Positions 39,930 to 48,616 of a DNA stretch of 64,000 nucleotides are shown here, in pieces. A model generated the notes under the pieces. The model made no database searches, had not been told where the DNA came from, and saw nothing but the letters and a program-made list of their open reading frames with translations. Made by a program: the position numbers and the translations under genes. The stretch comes from Microvirga tunisiensis (GTDB lineage Bacteria; Pseudomonadota; Alphaproteobacteria; Rhizobiales; Beijerinckiaceae): the NCBI RefSeq assembly GCF_009296175.1, contig NZ_VOSK01000004.1, positions 55,702 to 119,701 on the forward strand. Reading direction: 5' to 3'. Positions within the stretch are counted from its first letter, which is position 1. Each line of letters opens with the position of its first letter.

Positions 39930-41050
39930 TCGCAAAGCCTACCGGGTCCGCGCTCGACCGGTTTCGTTTGCCCCGCTGGGGCCAGCGCGGCACGGCGGGC
40001 GCATCGATCCCGGCCCAGCTTACCTTCGAGAACATCGTCCAGGTTTATGGCAATCAGCGGGCGCTCGACGGCGTCTCGCTCACCGTCGAGCCGGGGGAGA
40101 TCATCTGTCTGCTGGGTCATTCCGGTTGCGGAAAGACCACCCTGCTGCGTATCGCCGCGGGCGTCGAGGCGCCGACCTCTGGCCGGGTGCTGATGGACGG
40201 CCTGGAGGTCAGCGGATCACGGGTCTTCCTGGAGCCGGAGAGGCGTGGCATCGGGCTGATGTTCCAGGATTATGCCCTGTTCCCGCACATGACGATCCTG
40301 CAGAACATCATATTCGGCCTCAAGGATCTCTCGGCCTCCGAGACCGGGATCGCCGCGCGTCGGGCCCTGTCCCGCGTCGGGCTCGAGCACTACGCCAACG
40401 AATATCCCCATACCCTTTCCGGCGGCGAGCAGCAGCGCGTGGCGCTGGCCCGGTCCATCGCGCCACGCCCCGGCGTCCTGCTCATGGACGAGCCGTTCTC
40501 GAACCTCGACCGGCGCATGCGCGATGCCATCCGGGACGAGACCGTCGCAATCCTGAGAGAAACCGGCGCTACGACCATCGTCGTGACGCACGATCCGGAG
40601 GAGGCGATGCGGATCGCCGACCGGATCGTGCTCATGCGCGCCGGCACGATCATGCAGCAGGGTGAGGCCGAGGAGATCTATCGACGCCCGGCGAACCTGT
40701 TCGCAGCCCGCTTCTTCTGCGACTTCAACGAGATCGAGGGCGTGGTTCGCAATGGCCAGGTTTCCTGCCCGGTGGGCGTCTTTCCGGCGCCGCAAATGGA
40801 GGATGGTCCGGCCATCGTCTGCGTGCGGCCGCAGGGATTGAAGCTCAGGCCCGCAGGCTTCTGCCTGCCGGGACGTGTGGTGTCTCGTCGCTTTCTCGGC
40901 GAGGTCGATCTCGTGCATATCGATGTGCAGGGGGTGGACCGCCCCCTCCAGGCCCGCGTTCGCGATCCCGTTGGCGTGAAAGAGGGACTGGATGTGGGCA
41001 TCGAGATCGATACGAAGGATGTCCTTGTTTTCGCCGCCTCCGACGCATAG
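39926..41050 (+). CDS. Orphan ABC transporter ATP-binding protein, iron(III)/FbpC-like
   Basis: A 374-residue importer ATPase with Walker A GHSGCGKTT, Q-loop FQDYALFPH, signature LSGGEQQRVALARSI, Walker B VLLMDEPFSNLD and switch His (VTHDPEEAMRIAD), then a C-terminal TOBE-like regulatory domain (VRPQGLKLRPAGFCLPGRVVSRRFLGEVDL). This matches FbpC/PotA-type importers for iron or polyamines, but no permease or binding protein is nearby; it overlaps scpB and precedes tatA. It may serve distant permeases or have been recruited for another role. Confidence 0.85.
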   Translation: MIAKPTGSALDRFRLPRWGQRGTAGASIPAQLTFENIVQVYGNQRALDGVSLTVEPGEIICLLGHSGCGKTTLLRIAAGVEAPTSGRVLMDGLEVSGSRVFLEPERRGIGLMFQDYALFPHMTILQNIIFGLKDLSASETGIAARRALSRVGLEHYANEYPHTLSGGEQQRVALARSIAPRPGVLLMDEPFSNLDRRMRDAIRDETVAILRETGATTIVVTHDPEEAMRIADRIVLMRAGTIMQQGEAEEIYRRPANLFAARFFCDFNEIEGVVRNGQVSCPVGVFPAPQMEDGPAIVCVRPQGLKLRPAGFCLPGRVVSRRFLGEVDLVHIDVQGVDRPLQARVRDPVGVKEGLDVGIEIDTKDVLVFAASDA

Positions 41051-41107
41051 GTTGGCGACGAGTTCATATTGAAGAACCGCGCCTTTTGGGGCGCAGGAGG
41101 AATTGCC

Positions 41108-41350
41108 ATGGGTGGCACGAGTATTTGGCACTGGATCGTCGTGGGTCTGATCGTCGTCCTTCTGTTCGGACGCGGCAAGATCTCCGACATGATGGGCGAC
41201 GTTGCGAAGGGCATCAAAGCCTTCAAGAAGGGAATGTCCGAGGATGAGACGCCGGCCAAGCCGGTGCAGCCGTCCGAGCCCGTCCGGACGATCGACCATC
41301 AGAACGGTACGACGACCACCACCGTGACCACGGATCACAAGGTCGGCTAA
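41108..41350 (+). CDS. tatA: Sec-independent (Tat) translocase subunit TatA
   Basis: An 80-residue protein with one N-terminal membrane helix ([19 protein letters not shown]), the conserved [12 protein letters not shown] hinge and amphipathic helix ([15 protein letters not shown]), and a hydrophilic Thr-rich tail. TatA oligomers form the conduit for folded twin-arginine substrates. The ATG at 41108 has aggagg 6-7 nt upstream; an in-frame TTG 39 nt before is not used. It heads tatABC. Confidence 0.95.
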   Translation: MGGTSIWHWIVVGLIVVLLFGRGKISDMMGDVAKGIKAFKKGMSEDETPAKPVQPSEPVRTIDHQNGTTTTTVTTDHKVG

Positions 41351-41422
41351 GCTTTTGTGCGCAGCCGTTGTGTGGCGTTTCAGTACGCGTGAGTACCTAA
41401 GAGGCAGGTTCGAGGCCACGTC

Positions 41423-42004
41423 ATGTTGGACATGAGCTGGGGTGAGATCATGGTGATCGGCGCCGTTGCGCTGATCGTGATCGGCCCGAAGGATCTGCCG
41501 AAGGCGCTGCGGACGATCGGACAGGTGACCGGAAAGCTTCGCCGCATGGCGGCGGAGTTTCAGGGTCAGTTCAACGAGGCCATGCGCGAGGCCGAGCTCG
41601 ACGAGGTCAAGAAGCAGCTTCAGGGCGTGAACGACTCCGTCACCTCGGTCGGCAGCACGAACTTCAACCCGATCCAGACGATCCGGGACGAATTGAAGAC
41701 CTCGATCGAGGCTCCCGAGAAGGCTCCTGAGCCAGGGGCCGTGCAAGACGTCGCCCAGGTGACTTCCGATCAAGGGTCTTCCGATCCGGCGCCAGCCCAA
41801 CCCACCTCCGATTCCTCGGTTCAGGCTGTCGTGGAGGGACGGGCACCGGATCCCACCGATCCGCTGATCGACCTGCCGCCTCCGCCGACGGTCGACCCGG
41901 CGAAGGAGATCGCCGAATCCCTGCGGCGCGAGGCCGAGTATGAGGCCCAACAGGCCGCCCTTGCCGAACAACTCTCAGAAAAATCGGACGCGAAAGCCGG
42001 ATGA
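41423..42004 (+). CDS. tatB: Tat translocase subunit TatB
   Basis: A 193-residue protein with the TatB opening (MLDMSWGEIMVIGAVALIVIG, PKDLPKALRTIG), a longer amphipathic helix than TatA, and a Pro-rich acidic C-terminal tail. TatB with TatC binds twin-arginine signal peptides. Its stop overlaps the tatC start (ATGA). Confidence 0.95.
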   Translation: MLDMSWGEIMVIGAVALIVIGPKDLPKALRTIGQVTGKLRRMAAEFQGQFNEAMREAELDEVKKQLQGVNDSVTSVGSTNFNPIQTIRDELKTSIEAPEKAPEPGAVQDVAQVTSDQGSSDPAPAQPTSDSSVQAVVEGRAPDPTDPLIDLPPPPTVDPAKEIAESLRREAEYEAQQAALAEQLSEKSDAKAG

Positions 42005-42804
42005 CCACCGCCGTTGAAGAGGATGAGGTCGAGGCATCGCGCGCGCCTCTGATCGAGCATCTGACCGAATTGCGCTCGCGCCTGATCAAGGCGCTGATCG
42101 CCTTCGTGCTGATGTTCTTTGCCTGCTTTGCCGGGGCGAAGTACATCTACAACGCGCTGGTCTGGCCCTACGTCCTCGCCGTCGGCTCGCCTGAGAAGGC
42201 GCACCTCGTCTATACCCATGGCCTGGAATACCTGTTCACGCAGATTCAGGTCGCGGCCTTCGGCGCCGGTTTCCTGGCCTTTCCGGTCATCGCCATGCAG
42301 ATCTACAAGTTCGTGGCGCCGGGCCTCTACAAGAACGAGCGCCGGGCCTTCGTCCCCTATCTCGTCGCGACGCCGGTTCTCTTCGTCATCGGCGCGGCCT
42401 GCGTCTATTTCGTCGCCATGCCGCTCCTCATGCGCTTCTCCGTGGGCATGCAGCAGCTCGCGACGGACACGAGCCCGTCCATCGAGTTCCTGCCCAAGGT
42501 CAGCGAGTACCTGTCGCTGATCATGACCCTGATCTTCGCCTTCGGCATCTGCTTCCAGCTGCCGGTCATCCTGACACTCCTGGCCCGGGCCGGGATCATC
42601 GACTCGCAGTTCCTGAAGGACAAGCGCCGCTATGCCGTCGTGGTCGTCTTCGTGATCGCTGCGGTTCTCACCCCGCCCGACGTGATCAGCCAGTTCGCCC
42701 TCGCGGTCCCGACCTTGCTCCTCTACGAGGCATCCATCCTCTCCGTCACCATGGTCGAGAAGAAGCGTGCGGAAGCCGAGGCGGCGCGCGAGGCAGAGGG
42801 GTAG
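42001..42804 (+). CDS. tatC: Tat translocase subunit TatC
   Basis: A 267-residue polytopic receptor for twin-arginine signals with six helices. Family signatures: [19 protein letters not shown] (N-terminal Glu/Arg region), [12 protein letters not shown], and [13 protein letters not shown] loop ([23 protein letters not shown]). Overlap with tatB gives a three-gene operon. Confidence 0.97.
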   Translation: MTTAVEEDEVEASRAPLIEHLTELRSRLIKALIAFVLMFFACFAGAKYIYNALVWPYVLAVGSPEKAHLVYTHGLEYLFTQIQVAAFGAGFLAFPVIAMQIYKFVAPGLYKNERRAFVPYLVATPVLFVIGAACVYFVAMPLLMRFSVGMQQLATDTSPSIEFLPKVSEYLSLIMTLIFAFGICFQLPVILTLLARAGIIDSQFLKDKRRYAVVVVFVIAAVLTPPDVISQFALAVPTLLLYEASILSVTMVEKKRAEAEAAREAEG

Positions 42805-42863
42805 GGCCCGAAAAGGCTCGCCCCATTGGCCGCCATTCTCGGCAAGCGTTGAAGGGGCGCTCT

Positions 42864-42962
42864 TGTGCTCAGCATCGGACCCAAAAGCGAACGCATCGTC
42901 TGGTGCGACCCGAAGGGCCGGGTCAGCGAATAACCGAATTCCACTTTTCCGCACGATGCGCT
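42864..42962. repeat. Second palindromic element family, copy 2 (inverted)
   Basis: Read on the minus strand it begins gcgcatcgtgcggaaaagtgg and ends gggtccgatgctgagcac, matching the 33818-33937 copy at both ends with a different middle. It lies between tatC and serS. Confidence 0.7.
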
Positions 42963-42998
42963 AAGGCAGGGCCGCATCACGAAGCAGGTCCTCATCCC

Positions 42999-44360
42999 AT
43001 GCACGACATCCGTTCCATCCGCGAGAACCCCGCGGCTTTCGACCAAGGCCTCCGGAACCGGGGCATGGAGCCCCTGTCCGCACATCTGATCGCCCTCGAC
43101 GACCGGCGCAAGAGCGCCATCTCCGCCCTGCAGGCCGCCACCGAGCGCCGCAACGCCCTGTCCAAGGAGATCGGCCAGGCCAAGGCGAAGAAGGATGAGG
43201 CGCGGGCTCAGGAACTGATGGCCGAGGTGGCCCGGATCAAGGAATCGATGCCGGAGCTGGAAGAGGCGGAGCGCGCCGCCGAGAAGGCCCTGTTCGAATC
43301 CGTGGCCGCTATTCCCAATATCCCGAAGGAGGATGTGCCGGTCGGGGCCAACGAGCACGGCAACGTGGAGCGCCACCGCTTCGGCACGCCACCGACGCTC
43401 AACAGCGCCAAGCAGCATTTCGAGCTCGGCGAAGCCCTGGGCCTCATGGATTTCGAGACGGCGGCAAAGCTTTCGGGCTCGCGCTTCGTCGTGCTGAAAG
43501 GCGGCCTGGCCCGCCTGGAGCGCGCGCTCGGTCAATTCATGATCGACCTCCACACCAATGAGCATGGCTATACGGAAGTGAGCCCGCCTCTGCTGGTGCG
43601 TGACGATGCCATGTTCGGCACGGCGCAGCTGCCGAAGTTCGAGGACGATCAGTTCTGGGCCTTCCCGGGCAACTCGCTCGAGCAGGTCGTTGCCGCGGCT
43701 CTCGACGGCCAGCCGCGCGACGCGATCGGCAAGATGATCAAGGACACCCGCTACGGCATGATCCCGACGGCGGAGGTGACGCTGACCAATCTCGTGCGCG
43801 AGCAGATCCTCTCCGAGGAGGAGCTTCCCCTCCGCTTCACCGCGCTCACTCCGAGCTTCCGCGCCGAGGCCGGCTCTGCAGGTCGTGACACGCGTGGCAT
43901 GATCCGCCAGCACCAGTTCGTGAAATGCGAACTCGTCTCGATTACGACGCCGGAGACCTCGGCCGACGAGCACGAGCGCATGCTTGTCAGCGCCGAGAAC
44001 GTGCTGAAGAAGATCGAGCTGCCGTTCCGCACCATGACGCTCTGCACCGGCGACATGGGCTTCTCTTCGACCAAGACCTACGACATCGAGGTGTGGCTGC
44101 CGGGGCAGGGGATGTATCGCGAGATTTCGAGCTGCTCGGTCTGCTCGGATTTCCAGGCGCGCCGCATGAATGCCCGCTACCGTCTGACGGCTGAGAAGCA
44201 GCCGCGCTTCGTGCACACGCTCAACGGCTCCGGCCTCGCGGTCGGCCGCACGCTCGTGGCCGTTTTGGAGAACTATCAGAACGAGGACGGCAGCGTCACG
44301 ATTCCATCGGTTCTCCAGCCCTACATGGGCGGGATGACCCGCATCGAACGTCAGGTCTGA
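42999..44360 (+). CDS. serS: Seryl-tRNA synthetase
   Basis: A 453-residue class II synthetase: an N-terminal coiled coil for the tRNA long arm (about 30-110), motif 1-3 catalytic core ([21 protein letters not shown] motif 2; [19 protein letters not shown] motif 3). It is about 25 residues longer than the usual 425-430, because a stretch of roughly 28 residues ([20 protein letters not shown] region, near residues 225-255) sits before [11 protein letters not shown]. The ATG at 42999 is favoured; the frame is open to 42849 through the palindromic element. surE starts 1 nt after its stop. Confidence 0.95.
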   Translation: MHDIRSIRENPAAFDQGLRNRGMEPLSAHLIALDDRRKSAISALQAATERRNALSKEIGQAKAKKDEARAQELMAEVARIKESMPELEEAERAAEKALFESVAAIPNIPKEDVPVGANEHGNVERHRFGTPPTLNSAKQHFELGEALGLMDFETAAKLSGSRFVVLKGGLARLERALGQFMIDLHTNEHGYTEVSPPLLVRDDAMFGTAQLPKFEDDQFWAFPGNSLEQVVAAALDGQPRDAIGKMIKDTRYGMIPTAEVTLTNLVREQILSEEELPLRFTALTPSFRAEAGSAGRDTRGMIRQHQFVKCELVSITTPETSADEHERMLVSAENVLKKIELPFRTMTLCTGDMGFSSTKTYDIEVWLPGQGMYREISSCSVCSDFQARRMNARYRLTAEKQPRFVHTLNGSGLAVGRTLVAVLENYQNEDGSVTIPSVLQPYMGGMTRIERQV

Positions 44361-44361
44361 C

Positions 44362-45123
44362 ATGCGCATTCTCTGCACCAACGACGACGGCATTCATGCT
44401 CCAGGGCTGAAGACCCTGGAGGCCATCGCCCGCAACCTGTCGGACGACGTGTGGGTCGTCGCGCCTGAGACCGATCAGAGCGGCGTCGCCCATTCGCTGT
44501 CGCTCAACGATCCGCTGCGCCTGCGCGAGATCTCCGACCGGCATTTCGCCGTCAAGGGCACGCCGACCGATTGCGTGATAATGGGCGTGCGCCATCTCAT
44601 GCAGAACGCCAAGCCCGATCTCATCCTCTCCGGCGTCAACCGGGGACAGAACGTGGCGGAGGACGTGACCTATTCCGGCACGGTCGCAGGCGCCATCGAA
44701 GGCACGATCTTAGGGATTCCCTCCATCGCGCTCTCTCCGGCTTACGGCCCGGGCACGCGCAATGCGCCGCGCTGGCACTGCGCCGAGCACCACGGTCCCA
44801 AGGTCGTGCGCAGGATTCTCGAAGCGGGCATCGACAAGGGCATCCTCGTCAACGTGAACTTCCCGGATTGCGAGCCTGAGGAGGTCGAGGGTACGGCTCT
44901 CGTCAACCAGGGCCAGCGCACCCAGGAGCTTTTGCGCCTCGACGAGCGCCGCGACGGGCGCGGCAATCCCTACTTCTGGATCGCCTTCGAGCGCCGCCCC
45001 TTCACGCCCGGCAACGGCACGGATCTCTGGGCCATCGCCAACCGGCGCATTGCGGTCACGCCGCTTCGCATCGACATGACGGACGAGCCGACGCTGACGC
45101 GATACGCGCAGGCCTTCGGCTGA
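44362..45123 (+). CDS. surE: 5'/3'-nucleotidase SurE
   Basis: A 253-residue metal-dependent phosphatase for nucleoside monophosphates, a stationary-phase survival protein. The metal site RILCTNDDGIHAPG opens the protein, followed by APETDQSGVAHSLSLNDPLRL and the ILSGVNRGQNVAEDVTYSGTVAGA signature. SurE-Pcm pairing is widespread and seen here, with 16 nt between the genes. Confidence 0.95.
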   Translation: MRILCTNDDGIHAPGLKTLEAIARNLSDDVWVVAPETDQSGVAHSLSLNDPLRLREISDRHFAVKGTPTDCVIMGVRHLMQNAKPDLILSGVNRGQNVAEDVTYSGTVAGAIEGTILGIPSIALSPAYGPGTRNAPRWHCAEHHGPKVVRRILEAGIDKGILVNVNFPDCEPEEVEGTALVNQGQRTQELLRLDERRDGRGNPYFWIAFERRPFTPGNGTDLWAIANRRIAVTPLRIDMTDEPTLTRYAQAFG

Positions 45124-45139
45124 TGAGAGAGCTGGTGCG

Positions 45140-45823
45140 ATGAACCAGGACATGCCTTTCCTGCCCGAAGCGGAAACCCGCGACGAGCAGCAGGCGATCG
45201 GTGCTGCATCCTTCATCCTGTCCCTGCGCGCCAAAGGCATCCGCGACACGGCTCTCCTGAGGGCCATGGAGCTCGTGCCGCGCGAGGTGTTCGCCCCGCG
45301 CCGCTTCACCGATCTCGCCCGCACCGATGTGGCCCTGCCGCTGCCCTGCGGCCAGACCATGACGGGACCTGCCACGGTCGCCGCCATGCTGCTGGCACTT
45401 GGTGTCCAACCCGGCCAGCGGATCTTGGAAGTCGGCACCGGCAGCGGCTATGTGACCGCGCTGCTGGCAAGGCTCGGCGCGGAGGTGACGAGCATCGAGC
45501 GCTTCAACACACTGGCGGAAAGCGCGGGCCAGCACCTCAAGATCGTGGAAGCCGGCAAGGTCCGTCTGGAGGTGGGCGACGGCCTCGCTGCGCGGGTACG
45601 CGATCGCTTCGACCGCATCCTGCTCAATGGCGCCCGTCCCGAGATCCCGGAGACCGTGACATCGCACCTCGGGCCGGGCAGCCGTCTGGTCGGAGCGATC
45701 ACGATCGAGGGCGTGCCGCACCTCGTGCGGATCGAACGCAATGCCGAGGGTGAGTTAACGCAATCGGTCGGGGCGCCCCTGCGCATCTCGCCGCTCGTCA
45801 CCGGCATTGCGGCGACGCTCTGA
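45140..45823 (+). CDS. pcm: Protein-L-isoaspartate O-methyltransferase
   Basis: A 227-residue SAM-dependent enzyme that repairs isoaspartate in aged proteins. The SAM motif is ILEVGTGSGYVTALLARLGAEV near residues 94-115, after ALPLPCGQTMTGPATVAAML, the family's active-site segment. Its C-terminal region RFDRILLNGARPEIPETV and LVGAITIEGVPHLV also fits. It follows surE in the usual order. Confidence 0.93.
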   Translation: MNQDMPFLPEAETRDEQQAIGAASFILSLRAKGIRDTALLRAMELVPREVFAPRRFTDLARTDVALPLPCGQTMTGPATVAAMLLALGVQPGQRILEVGTGSGYVTALLARLGAEVTSIERFNTLAESAGQHLKIVEAGKVRLEVGDGLAARVRDRFDRILLNGARPEIPETVTSHLGPGSRLVGAITIEGVPHLVRIERNAEGELTQSVGAPLRISPLVTGIAATL

Positions 45824-45937
45824 CCGAATCGAAATATTTTCGGACAAGGTTACGACAAACCGCGCAACGTCAACCGTTGCTTAACCAGAACAGGCTTTTA
45901 ATGGCTCCATCGAGTTGCGTTCGGTTGGGGTTGAGTG

Positions 45938-47008
45938 ATGCGGTTGCGTGTGTGTTCTGGACATTGGGTTGCGGTGTCGCGGATCGCTCTGGTGGGGCTG
46001 ATCGGAAGTGCGGCGGCGGCGTGCAGTACCGATAGTGCGCGGTTCGCAGAGAACCCGTTCTCCAACCCCTTCGCGGCTAGCGAGCGGATGGACACCAGCG
46101 CATCGCCCGCGCCTCAGCCTTCCCCGTCCTATGCGACAGCCCCGATGCCGACGCCTTCGGTTCAGGCGCAGGCTCTGCCCCCCGTGCAGTCCCAGTCCCT
46201 GTCGCAGCCCACCCGCATCGCCTCCGCTCCCGCTCCGATCCAGCCGCGCCCGATGCCGGTTGCTCACACCGCGTCGGCACAGCCTGTCAGCCAGCCCAAG
46301 TTCCGCCTCGTCGACACCTCGAAGGTGCCGGCCGCAGCTACACCGATTGCCGCCGCCGAGCCGACCAAGCGCGTCCGTCCGGGCATGACCTCGACGGCCC
46401 AGGCTCCGGCCCCCGCGAAGTCCGCTCCGATGCAGGTCGCGTCCGCGACGAACGAGCCCCTGGTCTCTGCCCCCAAGCCCCTGGTGTCCGCTCCGAAGCC
46501 TGTCGTCGAGCAGCCCAAGGTGGCAGCTCTGACCCAGCCCGAACCCGTGAAGCCTGCCGCTGTTCAGCCGCTTGCGCCGGCTCCGCAACCGGAGGCTGCC
46601 AAGGCTCCCGTGCAGGAGCCTGAGCAGACCGCCAGCGTTTCCGGTGACTTCCGCTGGCCGGCCCGCGGTCGCGTCATCGCCGGCTTTGGCGCCAATGGCG
46701 GCAACGAGGGCATCAACATCGCCGTCCCCGAAGGCACCCCGGTCAAGGCTGCCGAAGCCGGCACGGTGACCTATGCGGGCAGCGAGGTGAAGGGCTACGG
46801 CAATCTCGTCCTGGTCAAGCATGAGAACGGCTACGTCTCGGCCTATGCCCATAACGGCTCGCTCAACGTAAAGCGCGGCGAGCAGGTGAAGCGCGGTCAG
46901 GTGATCGCCACCTCCGGCCAGACCGGGAACGTGACCTCGCCGCAGCTTCACTTTGAGATCCGCAAGGGTGCGCAGCCCGTCGACCCGATGAAGCATCTCG
47001 GCGGCTGA
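45938..47008 (+). CDS. Degenerate LytM-domain protein (NlpD/DipM-like), peptidoglycan amidase activator
   Basis: A 356-residue envelope protein with an N-terminal signal (VGLIGSAAAACS, possible lipobox Cys near residue 29), a long Pro/Ala/Gln-rich linker (about 35-235) and a C-terminal LytM/M23 domain. The domain keeps the fold signature GRVIAGFGANGGNEGINI, VPEGTPVKAAEAGTV, YGNLVLVKHENGYVSAYAH and LHFEIRKGAQPV, but lacks the zinc ligands: the H-x3-D site is N-x3-N and the H-x-H site is Q-L-H. This fits NlpD-type activators of amidases rather than an endopeptidase. No LysM repeat is visible, unlike most family members. A start at ATG 45938 or the adjacent GTG 45935 makes no difference. Confidence 0.82.
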   Translation: MRLRVCSGHWVAVSRIALVGLIGSAAAACSTDSARFAENPFSNPFAASERMDTSASPAPQPSPSYATAPMPTPSVQAQALPPVQSQSLSQPTRIASAPAPIQPRPMPVAHTASAQPVSQPKFRLVDTSKVPAAATPIAAAEPTKRVRPGMTSTAQAPAPAKSAPMQVASATNEPLVSAPKPLVSAPKPVVEQPKVAALTQPEPVKPAAVQPLAPAPQPEAAKAPVQEPEQTASVSGDFRWPARGRVIAGFGANGGNEGINIAVPEGTPVKAAEAGTVTYAGSEVKGYGNLVLVKHENGYVSAYAHNGSLNVKRGEQVKRGQVIATSGQTGNVTSPQLHFEIRKGAQPVDPMKHLGG

Positions 47009-47059
47009 TCAAGCCAACGGTTTAGATCGGCCCTCGAATGTCGAGGCCGATCGAATGAG

Positions 47060-47089
47060 GGGACGGTGGAGCTCAGCCACCGTCCCTTT
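47060..47089 (+). terminator. Terminator between convergent genes
   Basis: A perfect 10-bp stem (gggacggtgg / ccaccgtccc), 7-nt loop, then ttt, 51 nt after the NlpD-like stop and just before the convergent DUF815 stop. Confidence 0.7.
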
Positions 47090-47095
47090 GTCGTT

Positions 47096-47977
47096 TCAGA
47101 TCGCCTTGCCGAGACGTCCGGCCAAATCCTGGATGAACTGCCAGGCCGTTCGCCCGGACCGCGCGCCGCGGGTGGTCGCCCATTCCAGCGCCTCGGCCCG
47201 GATGGCGTCGCGGTCGGCCTTGAGGCCGATGTGGTCGACATAGGCGAAGACCATATCGAGATATTCGTCCTGGCTGCATTTGTGGAAGCCGAGCCAAAGG
47301 CCGAAACGGTCGGACAGGGACACCTTCTCCTCGATGGCCTCGCCAGGATTGATGGCCGTCGAGCGCTCATTCTCCATCATGTCGCGCGGCAGCAGATGGC
47401 GGCGGTTCGAGGTGGCGTAGAAGATCACGTTGTCGGGCCGCCCCTCGATCCCGCCTTCAAGCACGGCTTTGAGCGACTTGTAGGAGGTATCGTCCGCGTC
47501 GAACGAGAGATCGTCGCAGAAGACGATGAATCGGTGCGGATCCGGGCGCAGCAGGCCCATGAGATCGGGAAGGGTTTCGATGTCCTCCCGGTGGATCTCG
47601 ATCAGCTTGAGGGGAAGCGAATCGCCAGGTTTGGCGTGGTTGATCTCCGCATGGACCGCCTTGACCAACGACGACTTGCCCATGCCGCGGGCGCCCCAGA
47701 GCAGGGCGTTGTTGGCCGGCAGGCCCCGGGCGAAGCGCTGGGTGTTTTCGGCCAGCTGATCCCGGACCCGGTCGATGCCGCGCAAAAGGCTCATCTCGAC
47801 CCGGTTCACCTTCGGAACGGGTGCAAGCCTGCGGCCCGCAGCCTGCCAGACGAAGGCGTCGGCTGCAGTAAAATCGCCGTGAACCGTGCCGGCGGGAGCG
47901 AGACGTTCCAGGGCGTCGACGATGCGCGTCAAAAGCGCCAGGGATTCGGGGGAGGTGAGATCGGCGGGCATGGGCAT
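47096..47977 (-). CDS. DUF815 family AAA-type ATPase
   Basis: A 293-residue P-loop protein. It has a Walker A ALLWGARGMGKSSLVKAV near residue 92, Walker B FIVFCDDLSFDADDTSYKSLKAVLEGG, sensor 1 IFYATSNRRHLLPRD and SLSDRFGLWLGFHKCSQDEY arginine-finger region, all as in DUF815/YifB-neighbour ATPases. Its biochemical role is unknown. It is a single gene between convergent neighbours and divergent from yajC. Confidence 0.85.
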   Translation of the reverse strand: MPMPADLTSPESLALLTRIVDALERLAPAGTVHGDFTAADAFVWQAAGRRLAPVPKVNRVEMSLLRGIDRVRDQLAENTQRFARGLPANNALLWGARGMGKSSLVKAVHAEINHAKPGDSLPLKLIEIHREDIETLPDLMGLLRPDPHRFIVFCDDLSFDADDTSYKSLKAVLEGGIEGRPDNVIFYATSNRRHLLPRDMMENERSTAINPGEAIEEKVSLSDRFGLWLGFHKCSQDEYLDMVFAYVDHIGLKADRDAIRAEALEWATTRGARSGRTAWQFIQDLAGRLGKAI

Positions 47978-48183
47978 CTGACTTCAAGAAACGGTGAGGA
48001 AGCCGTGCTTAGCGCAAAAACCGCTTCCCGGTCCATGGAAGACGGGGCTGTGGCCCTGCAGGAGCCTTGGGAAAGGCCTTCAACTTCATTGATTTCGGCG
48101 AGTCGATGAGTATAGTCCGCCACGCTTTGTAATCCCGTCTGGCGCGGGTGGGCCCAAAAAGGGCCCGCCACGCGCCTTTATCC

Positions 48184-48528
48184 ATGGAGAGCCGCTTGTT
48201 CATTTCACCTGCCTTCGCACAAGGGGCCCCTGCCGGGGGCGGAACGGAGATGATCCTTCAATTCGTACCGTTCATCCTCATATTCGTCATCATGTGGTTC
48301 CTGATCATCCGGCCCCAGCAGCGCCGGGTGAAGGCCCACCAGGAGCTGATCAAGAACGTGCGCCGCGGCGATACGGTCGTCACCTCCGGCGGCATCATCG
48401 GCAAGGTGACCAAGGTTGTCGAGGATTCGGCCGATGTCGAAGTCGAAATCGCCGATGGCGTGAAGGTGAAGGTAGCCCGGGCCATGATCTCCGAGGTTCG
48501 CTCCAAGAGCGAGCCGGTCAAGGCCTGA
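48184..48528 (+). CDS. yajC: Preprotein translocase accessory subunit YajC
   Basis: A 114-residue bitopic membrane protein: a short periplasmic N-terminus (MESRLFISPAFAQ), one helix (MILQFVPFILIFVIMWFLII), the conserved RPQQRRVKAHQELI hinge and cytoplasmic segment RGDTVVTSGGIIGKVTKVV. YajC forms a complex with SecDF, whose genes follow. The ATG at 48184 fits the family; an ATG 36 nt before does not. Confidence 0.95.
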   Translation: MESRLFISPAFAQGAPAGGGTEMILQFVPFILIFVIMWFLIIRPQQRRVKAHQELIKNVRRGDTVVTSGGIIGKVTKVVEDSADVEVEIADGVKVKVARAMISEVRSKSEPVKA

Positions 48529-48540
48529 TGTAACAAGAAG

Positions 48541-48567
48541 CCGGCCCTTCCTATCCGAAAGGGCCGG
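48541..48567 (+). terminator. Hairpin between yajC and secD
   Basis: A 9-bp perfect stem (ccggccctt / aagggccgg) with a 9-nt loop, then only two T residues. It is likely an attenuator that lowers secDF transcription relative to yajC, or an mRNA processing site. Confidence 0.5.
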
Positions 48568-48616
48568 TTCGCCGCAGAGCGATGCGGCAGGGTGTGTGAG
48601 AAAGGTTGAGCTGACG

